Shown here: positions 57,395 through 64,000 of the stretch, piece after piece
How positions within the stretch are numbered: the first letter of the stretch is position 1
How the letters are laid out: every line of letters starts with the position of its first letter
Source of the DNA: Bacillota bacterium
Lineage (GTDB): Bacteria; Bacillota; Clostridia; Oscillospirales; Acutalibacteraceae
Reading direction: 5' to 3'
DNA length: 64,000 bases
Assembly: GCA_023410445.1 (NCBI GenBank)
Contig: JAEYPT010000006.1
Location: 310,001 to 374,000, forward strand
Notes under the pieces: generated by a model
What the model saw: only the letters and a program-made list of their open reading frames with translations
The model's database searches: none
Told to the model about the DNA's origin: nothing
Program-made: the position numbers and the translations under genes

Positions 57395-58240
57395 TTAATA
57401 GACTTTGCTGACCCGTTCCCGGGAGCGGTAATACAACAGACACAGGATCGCGGCGATTCCCGCTGAAACAGCGGCGCCTTCCAGAAACAAAATCAAAATC
57501 CCGTTTGCACAGGAAACGGTTAGCGCATACAGCGACTTGCTGAGGATTGCAACCTGTCCGATTCGTCCGGAGAAGTAAAGATACGCGGGGAAAACTGCGA
57601 GCATTAGAGTGGTACCTGAGACCGCATAAATGCAGGCCCGCAGTGCTCGATGCCGCCAGGGGGTGATCCGGAACAAGACTCCCGCAAGGATCACAACGAG
57701 CACCGGCAGCAGAACGCTCGGGAGTCTCAGAATGGTCTTTATTTTCCCGATTGCTTCCCCCAATTCCTCCGTATAGGGAAAACTGATATCCTTTAAATAG
57801 GTGTCGGAACAGGTTTGGGCAAGAAGGAGCAGGCTTTTTTTGTTGTCTTCTGTTAATGTGACGCCGCGGCTTTTCGCATTTTGGGTCAGAATCTGATTCA
57901 ACTTGCTCTGAAAATTTGCGTTTGAGATATTTTCTGCTTTTTCCCCATAAATCCGGTTCAGCGACTGATTGGCAACCATCTGAAGGTCGTTGATATCCAA
58001 CGCCGAATTCAGCAGCTTTTGATCAAAACCGCTTGCTGAAGCGTAGGATGAAAACTCATTTTCCACTTCCTCCAGCACATTTTCATAATAGTGGCTTTCG
58101 TATAACTGCTTCCGCAAATAATCCGGATTCAAAAGGGTTCCCTGTAAAATCAGAACACAGGCAAACAGAAACAGAAGCAGAGACATCAGAAAAGAAACTA
58201 AAACAGATACCGCTTTTTCGGCGGTCGATTTTTTCATCAT
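57395..58240 (-). CDS. Membrane protein of unknown function in sortase cluster
   Basis: A 281-aa protein. One helix lies at about 10-33, a helical extracytoplasmic region at about 35-170 (NPDYLRKQLYESHYYENVL, then SALDINDLQMVANQSLNRIYGE), and three helices at about 175-265. I recognise no enzymatic motif. The layout (large outside domain held by membrane helices) and the position four bases after the sortase gene suggest an accessory protein of the sortase pathway. AAGGATG precedes the start. Confidence 0.75.
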   Translation of the reverse strand: MMKKSTAEKAVSVLVSFLMSLLLFLFACVLILQGTLLNPDYLRKQLYESHYYENVLEEVENEFSSYASASGFDQKLLNSALDINDLQMVANQSLNRIYGEKAENISNANFQSKLNQILTQNAKSRGVTLTEDNKKSLLLLAQTCSDTYLKDISFPYTEELGEAIGKIKTILRLPSVLLPVLVVILAGVLFRITPWRHRALRACIYAVSGTTLMLAVFPAYLYFSGRIGQVAILSKSLYALTVSCANGILILFLEGAAVSAGIAAILCLLYYRSRERVSKVY

Positions 58241-58243
58241 TAT

Positions 58244-58903
58244 TCATCCTTGTTTGTCTATCGTTGGGCCGTTTAATTTTTTCGCATAAACAAAAAAGCG
58301 CTTGGGTGTCAATCCAAGATCATTAAACGGATAGCAGGTATAAAGAATCAGATTTTCCTCGTTCTGATTCAGGTCATACGCCGACGGATTATCAAACGAT
58401 TGGATCTGCGTTTTGGTAATCTGATAGGTATACTGCCCGTAATTGGTTTCAATCAGAACCGTATCCCCCCGTTTCACATTCCCCAGCGTATGAAAATAAG
58501 TATGGTTATGCCCAGCAATTAAAATCGTTCGCCCGTAGCCCGGGATGAAGCTGCCGCTGTATAGCCCAACCCCTTTTTTCAGCTCATCGGTTTCATCCCC
58601 AAAATAGAGGTCCGCACGGATGGAAGCGTTTGAAATCGTAAGGCGGCCGAAGCGTGTCCCATACTGCGGGAACGTGATGTCGCTCAGTTTTACCTCCGCC
58701 GTCTCTTTTTTCGGCGGCGCCGTAAAAATGTTGCTCAGCTTTTGGCTGCTCTGCTGATCGGAATTAAAAAAGAGCAGGCTTACGGTCGATTGGTAGGCTG
58801 AAAGGAACGGTTCAACCAACAGAAACAAAACAAGATAACCGATCAGCAAAAAAGCGATCGGTATCAAGATAAAGCCTGCTTTATGACTTCGTTTTTGATT
58901 CAT
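58244..58903 (-). CDS. Class D-like sortase
   Basis: A 219-aa membrane-anchored transpeptidase. One N-terminal helix (about 12-32) is followed by the sortase barrel with the catalytic His in LIAGHNHTYFHTLGNV, Cys in LILYTCYPFND and Arg in KRFFVYAKKL. LYTCYPFN resembles the TLxTC motif, and the overall size and order fit class D. The start is set by GGAGAAAAAGG; it overlaps the preceding small secreted-protein gene by 23 bp. That gene is its probable substrate. Confidence 0.92.
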   Translation of the reverse strand: MNQKRSHKAGFILIPIAFLLIGYLVLFLLVEPFLSAYQSTVSLLFFNSDQQSSQKLSNIFTAPPKKETAEVKLSDITFPQYGTRFGRLTISNASIRADLYFGDETDELKKGVGLYSGSFIPGYGRTILIAGHNHTYFHTLGNVKRGDTVLIETNYGQYTYQITKTQIQSFDNPSAYDLNQNEENLILYTCYPFNDLGLTPKRFFVYAKKLNGPTIDKQG

Positions 58904-59459
58904 CCTTTTTCTCCAACAGCCTGTATTTGAAAATCAAAAAGGAACACAGGAGCAAATCAGACGAAATAAACGCCGCGCAAAATGCCGCATTTATCTCCCA
59001 CGGAACGGCCGCGCCCGTCGTCTTAATAACATTTTCCCCTGTAAACGTCACGTTCCCGTTGGAATCCACGATCTTTACATTTTTATTGGAGCCCACGGAA
59101 AGCTTCAGATTCGCCTCGTCGGCCGCAGCCTGAGCCGCTGCCATAATCCGATTCTTTGTGCTTTTGTCTAACTTTTTCAAGTCCGTGACGCCGCTTTCCC
59201 GAACTGCTTCTTTCGCCGCTTCGACCTGCCCCAGAATGTACTGCGCCTGATCGTCCGATATGTGATGCGAGGCAAAATAGTTTTCCGCCTGATTGACATA
59301 GCTTGCCGGAATTTGAACCGTCTGCCCATTCACTGAAATCCCCGCCCGCAGGGAATCCAGAATTGCGTCCGTATTGGCCGCCGCACGTACCGGAACGGCA
59401 AAGCAAAAAATCAGGGACATCAAAAGGACCGTATCGATCATCTTTCGAATTATTTTCAT
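58881..59459 (-). CDS. Small secreted protein with sortase-type anchor
   Basis: A 192-aa protein. A signal peptide (about 1-28, ending PVRAAA) is followed by a helical module (YVNQAENYFASHHISDDQAQ, then QVEAAKEAVRESGV and MAAAQAAADEANLKLSVGSN). The C-terminus has a sorting-signal-like order: NVIKTTGAA (about 143-151), a hydrophobic helix and the basic tail RLLEKKDESKTKS. IKTTG is a loose version of LPxTG. Its gene overlaps the sortase gene, so it is the likely dedicated substrate. The helical module recurs at the N-terminus of the 507-aa protein upstream. Confidence 0.8.
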   Translation of the reverse strand: MKIIRKMIDTVLLMSLIFCFAVPVRAAANTDAILDSLRAGISVNGQTVQIPASYVNQAENYFASHHISDDQAQYILGQVEAAKEAVRESGVTDLKKLDKSTKNRIMAAAQAAADEANLKLSVGSNKNVKIVDSNGNVTFTGENVIKTTGAAVPWEINAAFCAAFISSDLLLCSFLIFKYRLLEKKDESKTKS

Positions 59460-59576
59460 CGGTCAATATCCTCTCCCTGTGGAACTTCAGCACGGATTTT
59501 TGCACCTATAAAAGATCCCGAGTGGGAATGGCAGTTCAGGAAAGCTCCTGAACTGCCATAGAAATCGGTTCGGTTT

Positions 59577-61100
59577 TTAATGAATGGCGCCAATGGTACA
59601 CGGAGCTTTCTGACCGTTGACATAGAACCCTGCTCCCTGCCCCGGCTTCCCCACAGCGATGACCTTATAGAAATAGCTGTTTCCATTTGACCCTGCAAAA
59701 ATCACCTGGAAGACCTTATCATTGCCGCATTGGAACGTCGGTTTCGAGGCAGCCGTGATTTTGAACTGATACGAATGCCCGGCCTTCACAGAAAGATATT
59801 TTCCGGTATCAATGGTAAGGTGAGGAACCGCCGCAACCCTCTGAGGCAGAATGACATACTGCGAATTACGTGCAAACGTAAACGCAGCATATCCGGCCGC
59901 ATCCACGACACTCATGCAATGATCCAGGGATTCCAACTGCCTGGTCACAGAATTATAATAATACAGATAAGCCGTCTGACCAGGCAGATATCCCTGATCG
60001 CCGACGTACACCCGAACCGTCGCGGGAACAGGAAGCGCCCCTTCGTTCGCAAAGGTCAGGAGGGCGCCTTTATTCGCGGAAGGCACTGCAGCGCTGACTG
60101 TCGGGTTCAGCGTAGTCGTCTGAACGTTCAGTGCCAGATTGATCGGCGCTGCCGCAGAAACCGCCGATGCGTCTGCACCATTGAAGGTCCAGCTGTACGC
60201 AACTCTTCCCGTCACAGAATCCGTTACACTGACGGTAACGCTTTTGTGGGCTGCCTCGGCCGTGTTGAGAACACTGCTGTCAAGCGTCATCGCGACCGAC
60301 GTATTGGAAACCGTTCCGTAGGCAACACTTGCCGGGACGTTCAAAGAAACAGCCACCGTTTGCACCGCCGGATTATTCAGTTGGCTGATCATCGTATCAG
60401 AAGGTGTGCTGATTTTGATCGCGGCGGGGGCCTGTGCCGTGGCAGACGATGCTGCTGCAACCGTATCCGCAGAAACCGTCACGCTGCAGGACGCTTCGCC
60501 GCCGGAAACCACCGGGGCCGCATCCGGTTGTCCGCTGACGTTAATCTGCGTCACACCGCCCGAGGTCACCACCTGTGTGGGCTGCGCAGGAACAGTCGGA
60601 ACGGAAGACGTGCCGGAACCCCCGGAGCCGCCGCCGGAATGGCTGGAAATATCCTTCTTATTCAAAGTCGGGATCGGAAAATTCGCCGTGGCGGACCCTG
60701 ACACATAGATCGTGTCGCCTACCCGGCTGAAATGCAGTCCGGTTCCGGGAACCCCATTCAACAAAAGATAAATCTGCGCCTTAACAGCGGCGGGCAACAA
60801 CAGCAAATTCGGCGAAGCTCCGTTGACAATGGCTTGCTGAATGACGCTCTGCGCCGACTGAACGGCCGCGGCAATGGCGTCTGCCTGCAATTGATCGGTG
60901 ATCGGGTGACTGCTCAGAAAAGTGTCGGTCTTTGACGTGAAGGAATTGGGAAGCGAGTACTCATAATCTCCAACGGTAAAAGATGCACTGACCGCTTTCT
61001 GGATTTCATCATTATAATTTGCTGTGCCCGCTGCGGAAGCCGGGGCGCACCAGGAGACCAGGAGCATCACGCAAACCATCAGGGCCCTGATTCGTTTCAT
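59577..61100 (-). CDS. Large secreted surface-type protein (507 aa)
   Basis: A 507-aa secreted protein. The signal peptide ends near SWCAPASAAG (about residue 25). Residues 30-135 match the helical module of the adjacent 192-aa protein (SFTSKTDTFLSSHPITDQLQ onwards). A Gly/Ser/Thr/Pro linker follows (about 150-190). Then come beta-rich repeats with ATAQAPAAIKISTPSD and VAYSWTFNGADAS, and a C-terminal module with VGDQGYLPGQTAYLYYYNSV that is shared with the partial gene at the right edge. There is no sorting signal and no transmembrane tail, so it is released or bound non-covalently. AAAGGATG precedes the start. Confidence 0.8.
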   Translation of the reverse strand: MKRIRALMVCVMLLVSWCAPASAAGTANYNDEIQKAVSASFTVGDYEYSLPNSFTSKTDTFLSSHPITDQLQADAIAAAVQSAQSVIQQAIVNGASPNLLLLPAAVKAQIYLLLNGVPGTGLHFSRVGDTIYVSGSATANFPIPTLNKKDISSHSGGGSGGSGTSSVPTVPAQPTQVVTSGGVTQINVSGQPDAAPVVSGGEASCSVTVSADTVAAASSATAQAPAAIKISTPSDTMISQLNNPAVQTVAVSLNVPASVAYGTVSNTSVAMTLDSSVLNTAEAAHKSVTVSVTDSVTGRVAYSWTFNGADASAVSAAAPINLALNVQTTTLNPTVSAAVPSANKGALLTFANEGALPVPATVRVYVGDQGYLPGQTAYLYYYNSVTRQLESLDHCMSVVDAAGYAAFTFARNSQYVILPQRVAAVPHLTIDTGKYLSVKAGHSYQFKITAASKPTFQCGNDKVFQVIFAGSNGNSYFYKVIAVGKPGQGAGFYVNGQKAPCTIGAIH

Positions 61101-61219
61101 TTGTATATCATCCTTTATCTGTTATTTTTGGAAAATAATATCACAGATTGAAAGGGGAATTTAACCGCTTTATCGCCGAACCGAAAATATATTTTCATCA
61201 TAAAAACAGCGAATCCGTT

Positions 61220-62140
61220 TTAGGTCTCGGTTAAAATGCAAACCAGCATTCCGGCAACTCCTCCGCTGAAATCCAGAAGCACATCCAGAACGCTGCTGGT
61301 TCTTCCGACATGGAACATCTGGATCAATTCATCGAGAACGGGAACAAACAAAAGGAAGAACAACCCTGCAAAAACAGATTTCAAAATCGGCTTTCGGTAA
61401 GCTCTTACCGTTATCCGCACGAGGATGCCAAACAGGAAATACTCCACAAAATGGGCCGCTTTTCGGACAACGTGATCCGATATTTGCCTCGGTAATGAAA
61501 CAGCCGATAAAATCCGATTCAGCAGATTCGTCACATAGCCGCTCATACTGCCGGACTGCGGCCCTGAAAACATAGAATTATGAAAAATAAACAGAATAAA
61601 CAGGGCCGTGATTACGGTAAAAATGCGGCGTTTGAAGCGATCCTCCGCGGATTCAGTCTGCGCTGAAGATCTGACGGAATTCTTTTTGTCTGCCCTGGAG
61701 TTGCTGAAAATCATCCGACAAATGCACATTCCCACCGTACAGCTGACAAAATCAATCAGCACGTCGCTTACGCTGCTGGTTCTTCCCGGATAGTTCATCT
61801 GAATGGTTTCATCCACAACCGGAAAAGCTAGAAACAGAAACAGTTCCAAGGAGAATAGCTCCGCCGGCTTCTCCGAAATCATGTGAACCGTGCCGGTAAA
61901 CAGGCAGCCGAAGATAAAATATTCAATGATATGCGCAAGTTTTCGAACTTCGAATTGCGTAAGAGCCGCATGGAAGCCATTGGCGCTCAGAAAATGATTC
62001 AGAATACGCAGAACAGCCCCGCTTTGCTGATCGGACTGAACAACCGGATACATGGAATTGTGGAAAATGAACAGCACCGCAAGAAGGGAAATCCCGGCCC
62101 AAAAGAGGTTCTTAACTTTCCTATTCTTCATTGATTCCAT
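61220..62140 (-). CDS. Tandem double-VanZ membrane protein
   Basis: A 306-aa protein made of two VanZ-like halves. Each has FIFHNSM, then VRKLAHIIEYFIFG or VRKAAHFVEYFLFG, then DETIQMNYPGRTSSVSDVLIDF or DELIQMFHVGRTSSVLDVLLDF, with about four helices each. Single VanZ proteins are usually about 160-200 aa; fused duplicates are less common. VanZ is linked to low-level teicoplanin resistance, but most members are of unknown function. The start is uncertain: MESMKN (used) or MKNRKV three codons later. A 14-codon leader frame with a strong ribosome site overlaps the start. Confidence 0.88.
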   Translation of the reverse strand: MESMKNRKVKNLFWAGISLLAVLFIFHNSMYPVVQSDQQSGAVLRILNHFLSANGFHAALTQFEVRKLAHIIEYFIFGCLFTGTVHMISEKPAELFSLELFLFLAFPVVDETIQMNYPGRTSSVSDVLIDFVSCTVGMCICRMIFSNSRADKKNSVRSSAQTESAEDRFKRRIFTVITALFILFIFHNSMFSGPQSGSMSGYVTNLLNRILSAVSLPRQISDHVVRKAAHFVEYFLFGILVRITVRAYRKPILKSVFAGLFFLLFVPVLDELIQMFHVGRTSSVLDVLLDFSGGVAGMLVCILTET

Positions 62141-62165
62141 TTGCAGAAATTTTATCCTTTTCCAT
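62121..62165 (-). CDS. Possible 14-codon leader peptide overlapping the VanZ start
   Basis: MEKDKISANGINEE then TAG, preceded by GGGAGGGGGAACCAC, a much stronger ribosome site than that of the VanZ gene. Its stop codon overlaps the VanZ initiation region (62131/62140) in another frame, suggesting translational coupling. It could instead be a coincidence of the sequence. Confidence 0.35.
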   Translation of the reverse strand: MEKDKISANGINEE

Positions 62166-62266
62166 GTGGTTCCCCCTCCCAAATTGTTGAAATAAACGGC
62201 AGCATCTACTTTTGTGGGGTCAGGGTTTTTGGGGAACCAAATTCTTTCCTTTTTTCAATTGGAGCA

Positions 62267-62295
62267 ATTATAGCATAATTGGAAATAATTGTAAA
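62267..62295 (-). promoter_or_regulatory. Promoter of the VanZ-sortase cluster
   Basis: On the minus strand, TTTACA and TATAAT are separated by 17 bases, about 125 bases upstream of the VanZ gene. The rest of 62300-62460 is AT-rich with no gene visible. Confidence 0.8.
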
Positions 62296-62460
62296 TTATA
62301 ATATTAAAACAATCTTCTCACTGATCGATCAAATCAATTGTCTAAACTTCCTACATCCCGTTTCGTTTCTTTTGTTATTCGGTCGAAAGCAAGCATAATA
62401 TCAGAAAACGGATTGCGCAAAATTTATTTTTTGCCTTTCTCCGGGCATTCGCAAGCACAT

Positions 62461-62508
62461 AAAAAAGGCCGCCCGGATCAGCATTTGCTGAAACCGGACG
62501 GCCTTTTG
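62461..62508 (-). terminator. Terminator of the right-edge secreted protein gene
   Basis: On the minus strand AAAAGGCCGTCCGG and CCGGGCGGCCTTTT pair around a CAGCAAATGCTG inner hairpin and are followed by Ts. Confidence 0.88.
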
Positions 62509-62524
62509 AATTTTTACTTGATTA

Positions 62525-64000
62525 TTAAAACGTACCGTATTGCCGCTGTGAACTCCCGCTTGGTTTAACGCCGTTTTGGACGTTCAGCCTTACGGATGCG
62601 TGAGTAAGACGTTTGTTTTTGCTGTCGTATACGTCGATCATGATGTAGGTTAACCCGGCCTTCACCCCGGTTACTTTTACGTTTCCGTTTTTCAGCTCGG
62701 TTACATCCGCGGCTCCCTGTGCGGAGGAATACGCTCTCAGAGCGGTGCCGTCCGCACCCGTACGCTTTACACCGATCTCATAGCTGCCGTTTGGGGCCAT
62801 CGTGTAGCTCCGCGTGTCCAGTGTGAGGAAGCGCGCTGCCTGCGGTAAAAGCACATAGTCCGAGCAGTGGCTGATCTTTACGGTTACATAATCGTCCGCA
62901 TCCACTGTATAAGCGCTGTTGTCAAGCGACTCAATCCGCTGGGTGGCAGGATTGTAGTAGTAGAAATAGAGTGTCTGCCCGGGCTTATAGCCCTTTCCCG
63001 TCACGGAAATCCGAACGCTTGCAGCCGCCGGAAGAACTCCGCTGTGCTCAAAGGAAAGCACCACACCGCTGTGATTCGGGGCAGCCGCGCCGACCTGCGG
63101 AACTTCTGCGGTAGTGCGAACGCTCATGGCGATATTGACGTTTGTCACCGGCACCGTGGATTTGGCAAGGTCTTCGCCCTTGAATGTCCAGCTGTAGGCA
63201 AGCTGCTGGGTGCCTGCGTCCCTGACGCTCACGGTGACGTCGGACTGCGCGGCCTGCGCCGCGGCAAGAATCTCTGAATCCACCTTGATATCGACAGCCA
63301 GATTTGCGTTGCGGTTTGCTGCCACATCGGACGGAACGGTTACCGTCAGGGCAACGTCCCTCTTTGCAGCAAGCTGCTGAAGGATGCTGTCTTTCGGCAA
63401 ATCGATCTCAACTGAGGCTTTCTTCCCCGGATCGAGCGAAGCGCTTGTTCCGGTGTCTGTGTTCACACTCGGCACGGTTGCCGCAATTTCGGCCGTATTG
63501 CCGTTTACCGCGGTGCTGTCCGCAACAGTGGAAACAACGGCGGTATTGCCGGCGGTGTTGATTTCTGTCTGCGTGGAGGAAGAAGGAACCGGTTTTTCGG
63601 AAGAGGATTTTGTTGAGGAACTTCCGCCCCCGGCAACTACCTTTACGGTAATATGCGGCAGCTGCACGCCGCTGTCCTTCAGCTGATAGCCGCTGTCCAG
63701 CACCGGGGTAAAGTCATAGGTTCCGGCTGCGTTCGGGTTGTAGGTAATATTGGAAACCCATTGTGCGACACTGACAAACGTATTCGAAATGCCGTCCACG
63801 ACCGCTTTCAGTTTCTGCGGCAGAGTGGAAATCGCCGTGCCCAGCGTGACCGTCTGCGTCTTTACGGAATCGGCCAGACTTGAAAATGCGGAAATAATTC
63901 CACTCCCCGGTTCTTCTTTTGCGCTGATTTCTACTGTGAAAGTTGCCTTTTTGCCGCCGACCGTCACAGTCAGCCTCTGGCTTGACGCAGGCTTGCTGCT
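62525..64000 (-). CDS. Secreted surface-type protein, partial (5' end outside window)
   Basis: The C-terminal 491 residues of a larger protein whose frame stays open to the right edge. It contains a beta-rich domain ending VTVGGKKATFTVEISA, a helical stretch (SLADSVKTQTVTLGTAISTL), a segment NPNAAGTYDFTPVLDSGYQL, a Ser/Thr/Glu linker, beta repeats, and the module VTGKGYKPGQTLYFYYYNPA that matches the 507-aa protein. A final Ig-like domain (FLTLDTRSYTMAPNGSYEIG onwards) ends with SQRQYGTF. No sorting signal is seen. A terminator follows. Probably a surface adhesin-type or S-layer-like protein; function unknown. Confidence 0.8.
   Translation of the reverse strand, partial: SSKPASSQRLTVTVGGKKATFTVEISAKEEPGSGIISAFSSLADSVKTQTVTLGTAISTLPQKLKAVVDGISNTFVSVAQWVSNITYNPNAAGTYDFTPVLDSGYQLKDSGVQLPHITVKVVAGGGSSSTKSSSEKPVPSSSTQTEINTAGNTAVVSTVADSTAVNGNTAEIAATVPSVNTDTGTSASLDPGKKASVEIDLPKDSILQQLAAKRDVALTVTVPSDVAANRNANLAVDIKVDSEILAAAQAAQSDVTVSVRDAGTQQLAYSWTFKGEDLAKSTVPVTNVNIAMSVRTTAEVPQVGAAAPNHSGVVLSFEHSGVLPAAASVRISVTGKGYKPGQTLYFYYYNPATQRIESLDNSAYTVDADDYVTVKISHCSDYVLLPQAARFLTLDTRSYTMAPNGSYEIGVKRTGADGTALRAYSSAQGAADVTELKNGNVKVTGVKAGLTYIMIDVYDSKNKRLTHASVRLNVQNGVKPSGSSQRQYGTF

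Noticed and set aside
1..64000. Prophage, insertion sequence or rRNA/tRNA genes
   Set aside because: I found no transposase, integrase, phage structural gene or recognisable tRNA/rRNA sequence. The three tRNA-related structures are T-box leaders.

Overview
The window looks like chromosome from a Gram-positive anaerobic Firmicute of class Clostridia, probably Oscillospiraceae (an inference from gene families, moderate GC with AT-rich spacers, strong GGAGG-type ribosome binding sites, sigma-A promoters, T-box leaders and several TTG starts). I see no rRNA, tRNA, CRISPR array, insertion sequence or prophage. Almost all of the sequence is accounted for by about 57 genes.

Left part (1-31.5 kb), mostly core metabolism and housekeeping. 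A branched-chain amino acid block on the minus strand (ilvB, ilvN, ilvA, ridA) sits behind a T-box leader with a likely Ile specifier. Divergent from it, cstA has its own T-box leader. A third T-box, with a clear Cys (TGC) specifier, precedes cysE-cysS, which are followed by an NRAMP-like transporter. Then a long minus-strand run holds an FG-GAP lipoprotein, a two-component system, a DUF1385 protein, prmC, recA, recX, rimO and pgsA. After this come a macro-domain/DUF434 pair, an MBL-fold protein, an XRE-cupin regulator, an AI-2E family permease, an unrecognised conserved protein, and a LytTR/LiaF-like pair.

Middle part (31.6-53.6 kb), signalling and sugar use. It has a PAS-GGDEF-HD-GYP protein for cyclic di-GMP turnover, three chemoreceptors without nearby flagellar genes, a WYL regulator with a DJ-1/PfpI protein, an XRE regulator with a membrane protein behind a perfect 26-bp palindrome, an AbrB/acyltransferase pair, and a flippase. 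The clearest pathway is a seven-gene D-allose type operon: an ABC importer (alsA, alsC, alsB), kinase (alsK), allulose-6-P epimerase (alsE), RpiB isomerase and a DUF4867 protein. It is divergent from a LacI-family regulator, with matching 13-bp operator candidates between them.

Right part (54-64 kb), cell envelope. A polysaccharide module (sugar transferase, Wzz-like protein, BY-kinase, PHP phosphatase) faces a minus-strand cluster: a double VanZ protein, a 507-aa secreted protein, a small secreted protein with a sortase-type tail, a class D-like sortase and a membrane protein. A further large secreted protein runs off the right edge. The secreted proteins share modules with each other, and this locus is the best candidate for an undescribed surface system.

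Several intergenic regions carry related hairpin repeats: palindromes bracketing the ilvN-ilvA and NRAMP-ybaK gaps, a GAACCTGT/ACGGGTTC hairpin, and an AAGAAAAG hairpin. These are described under findings.
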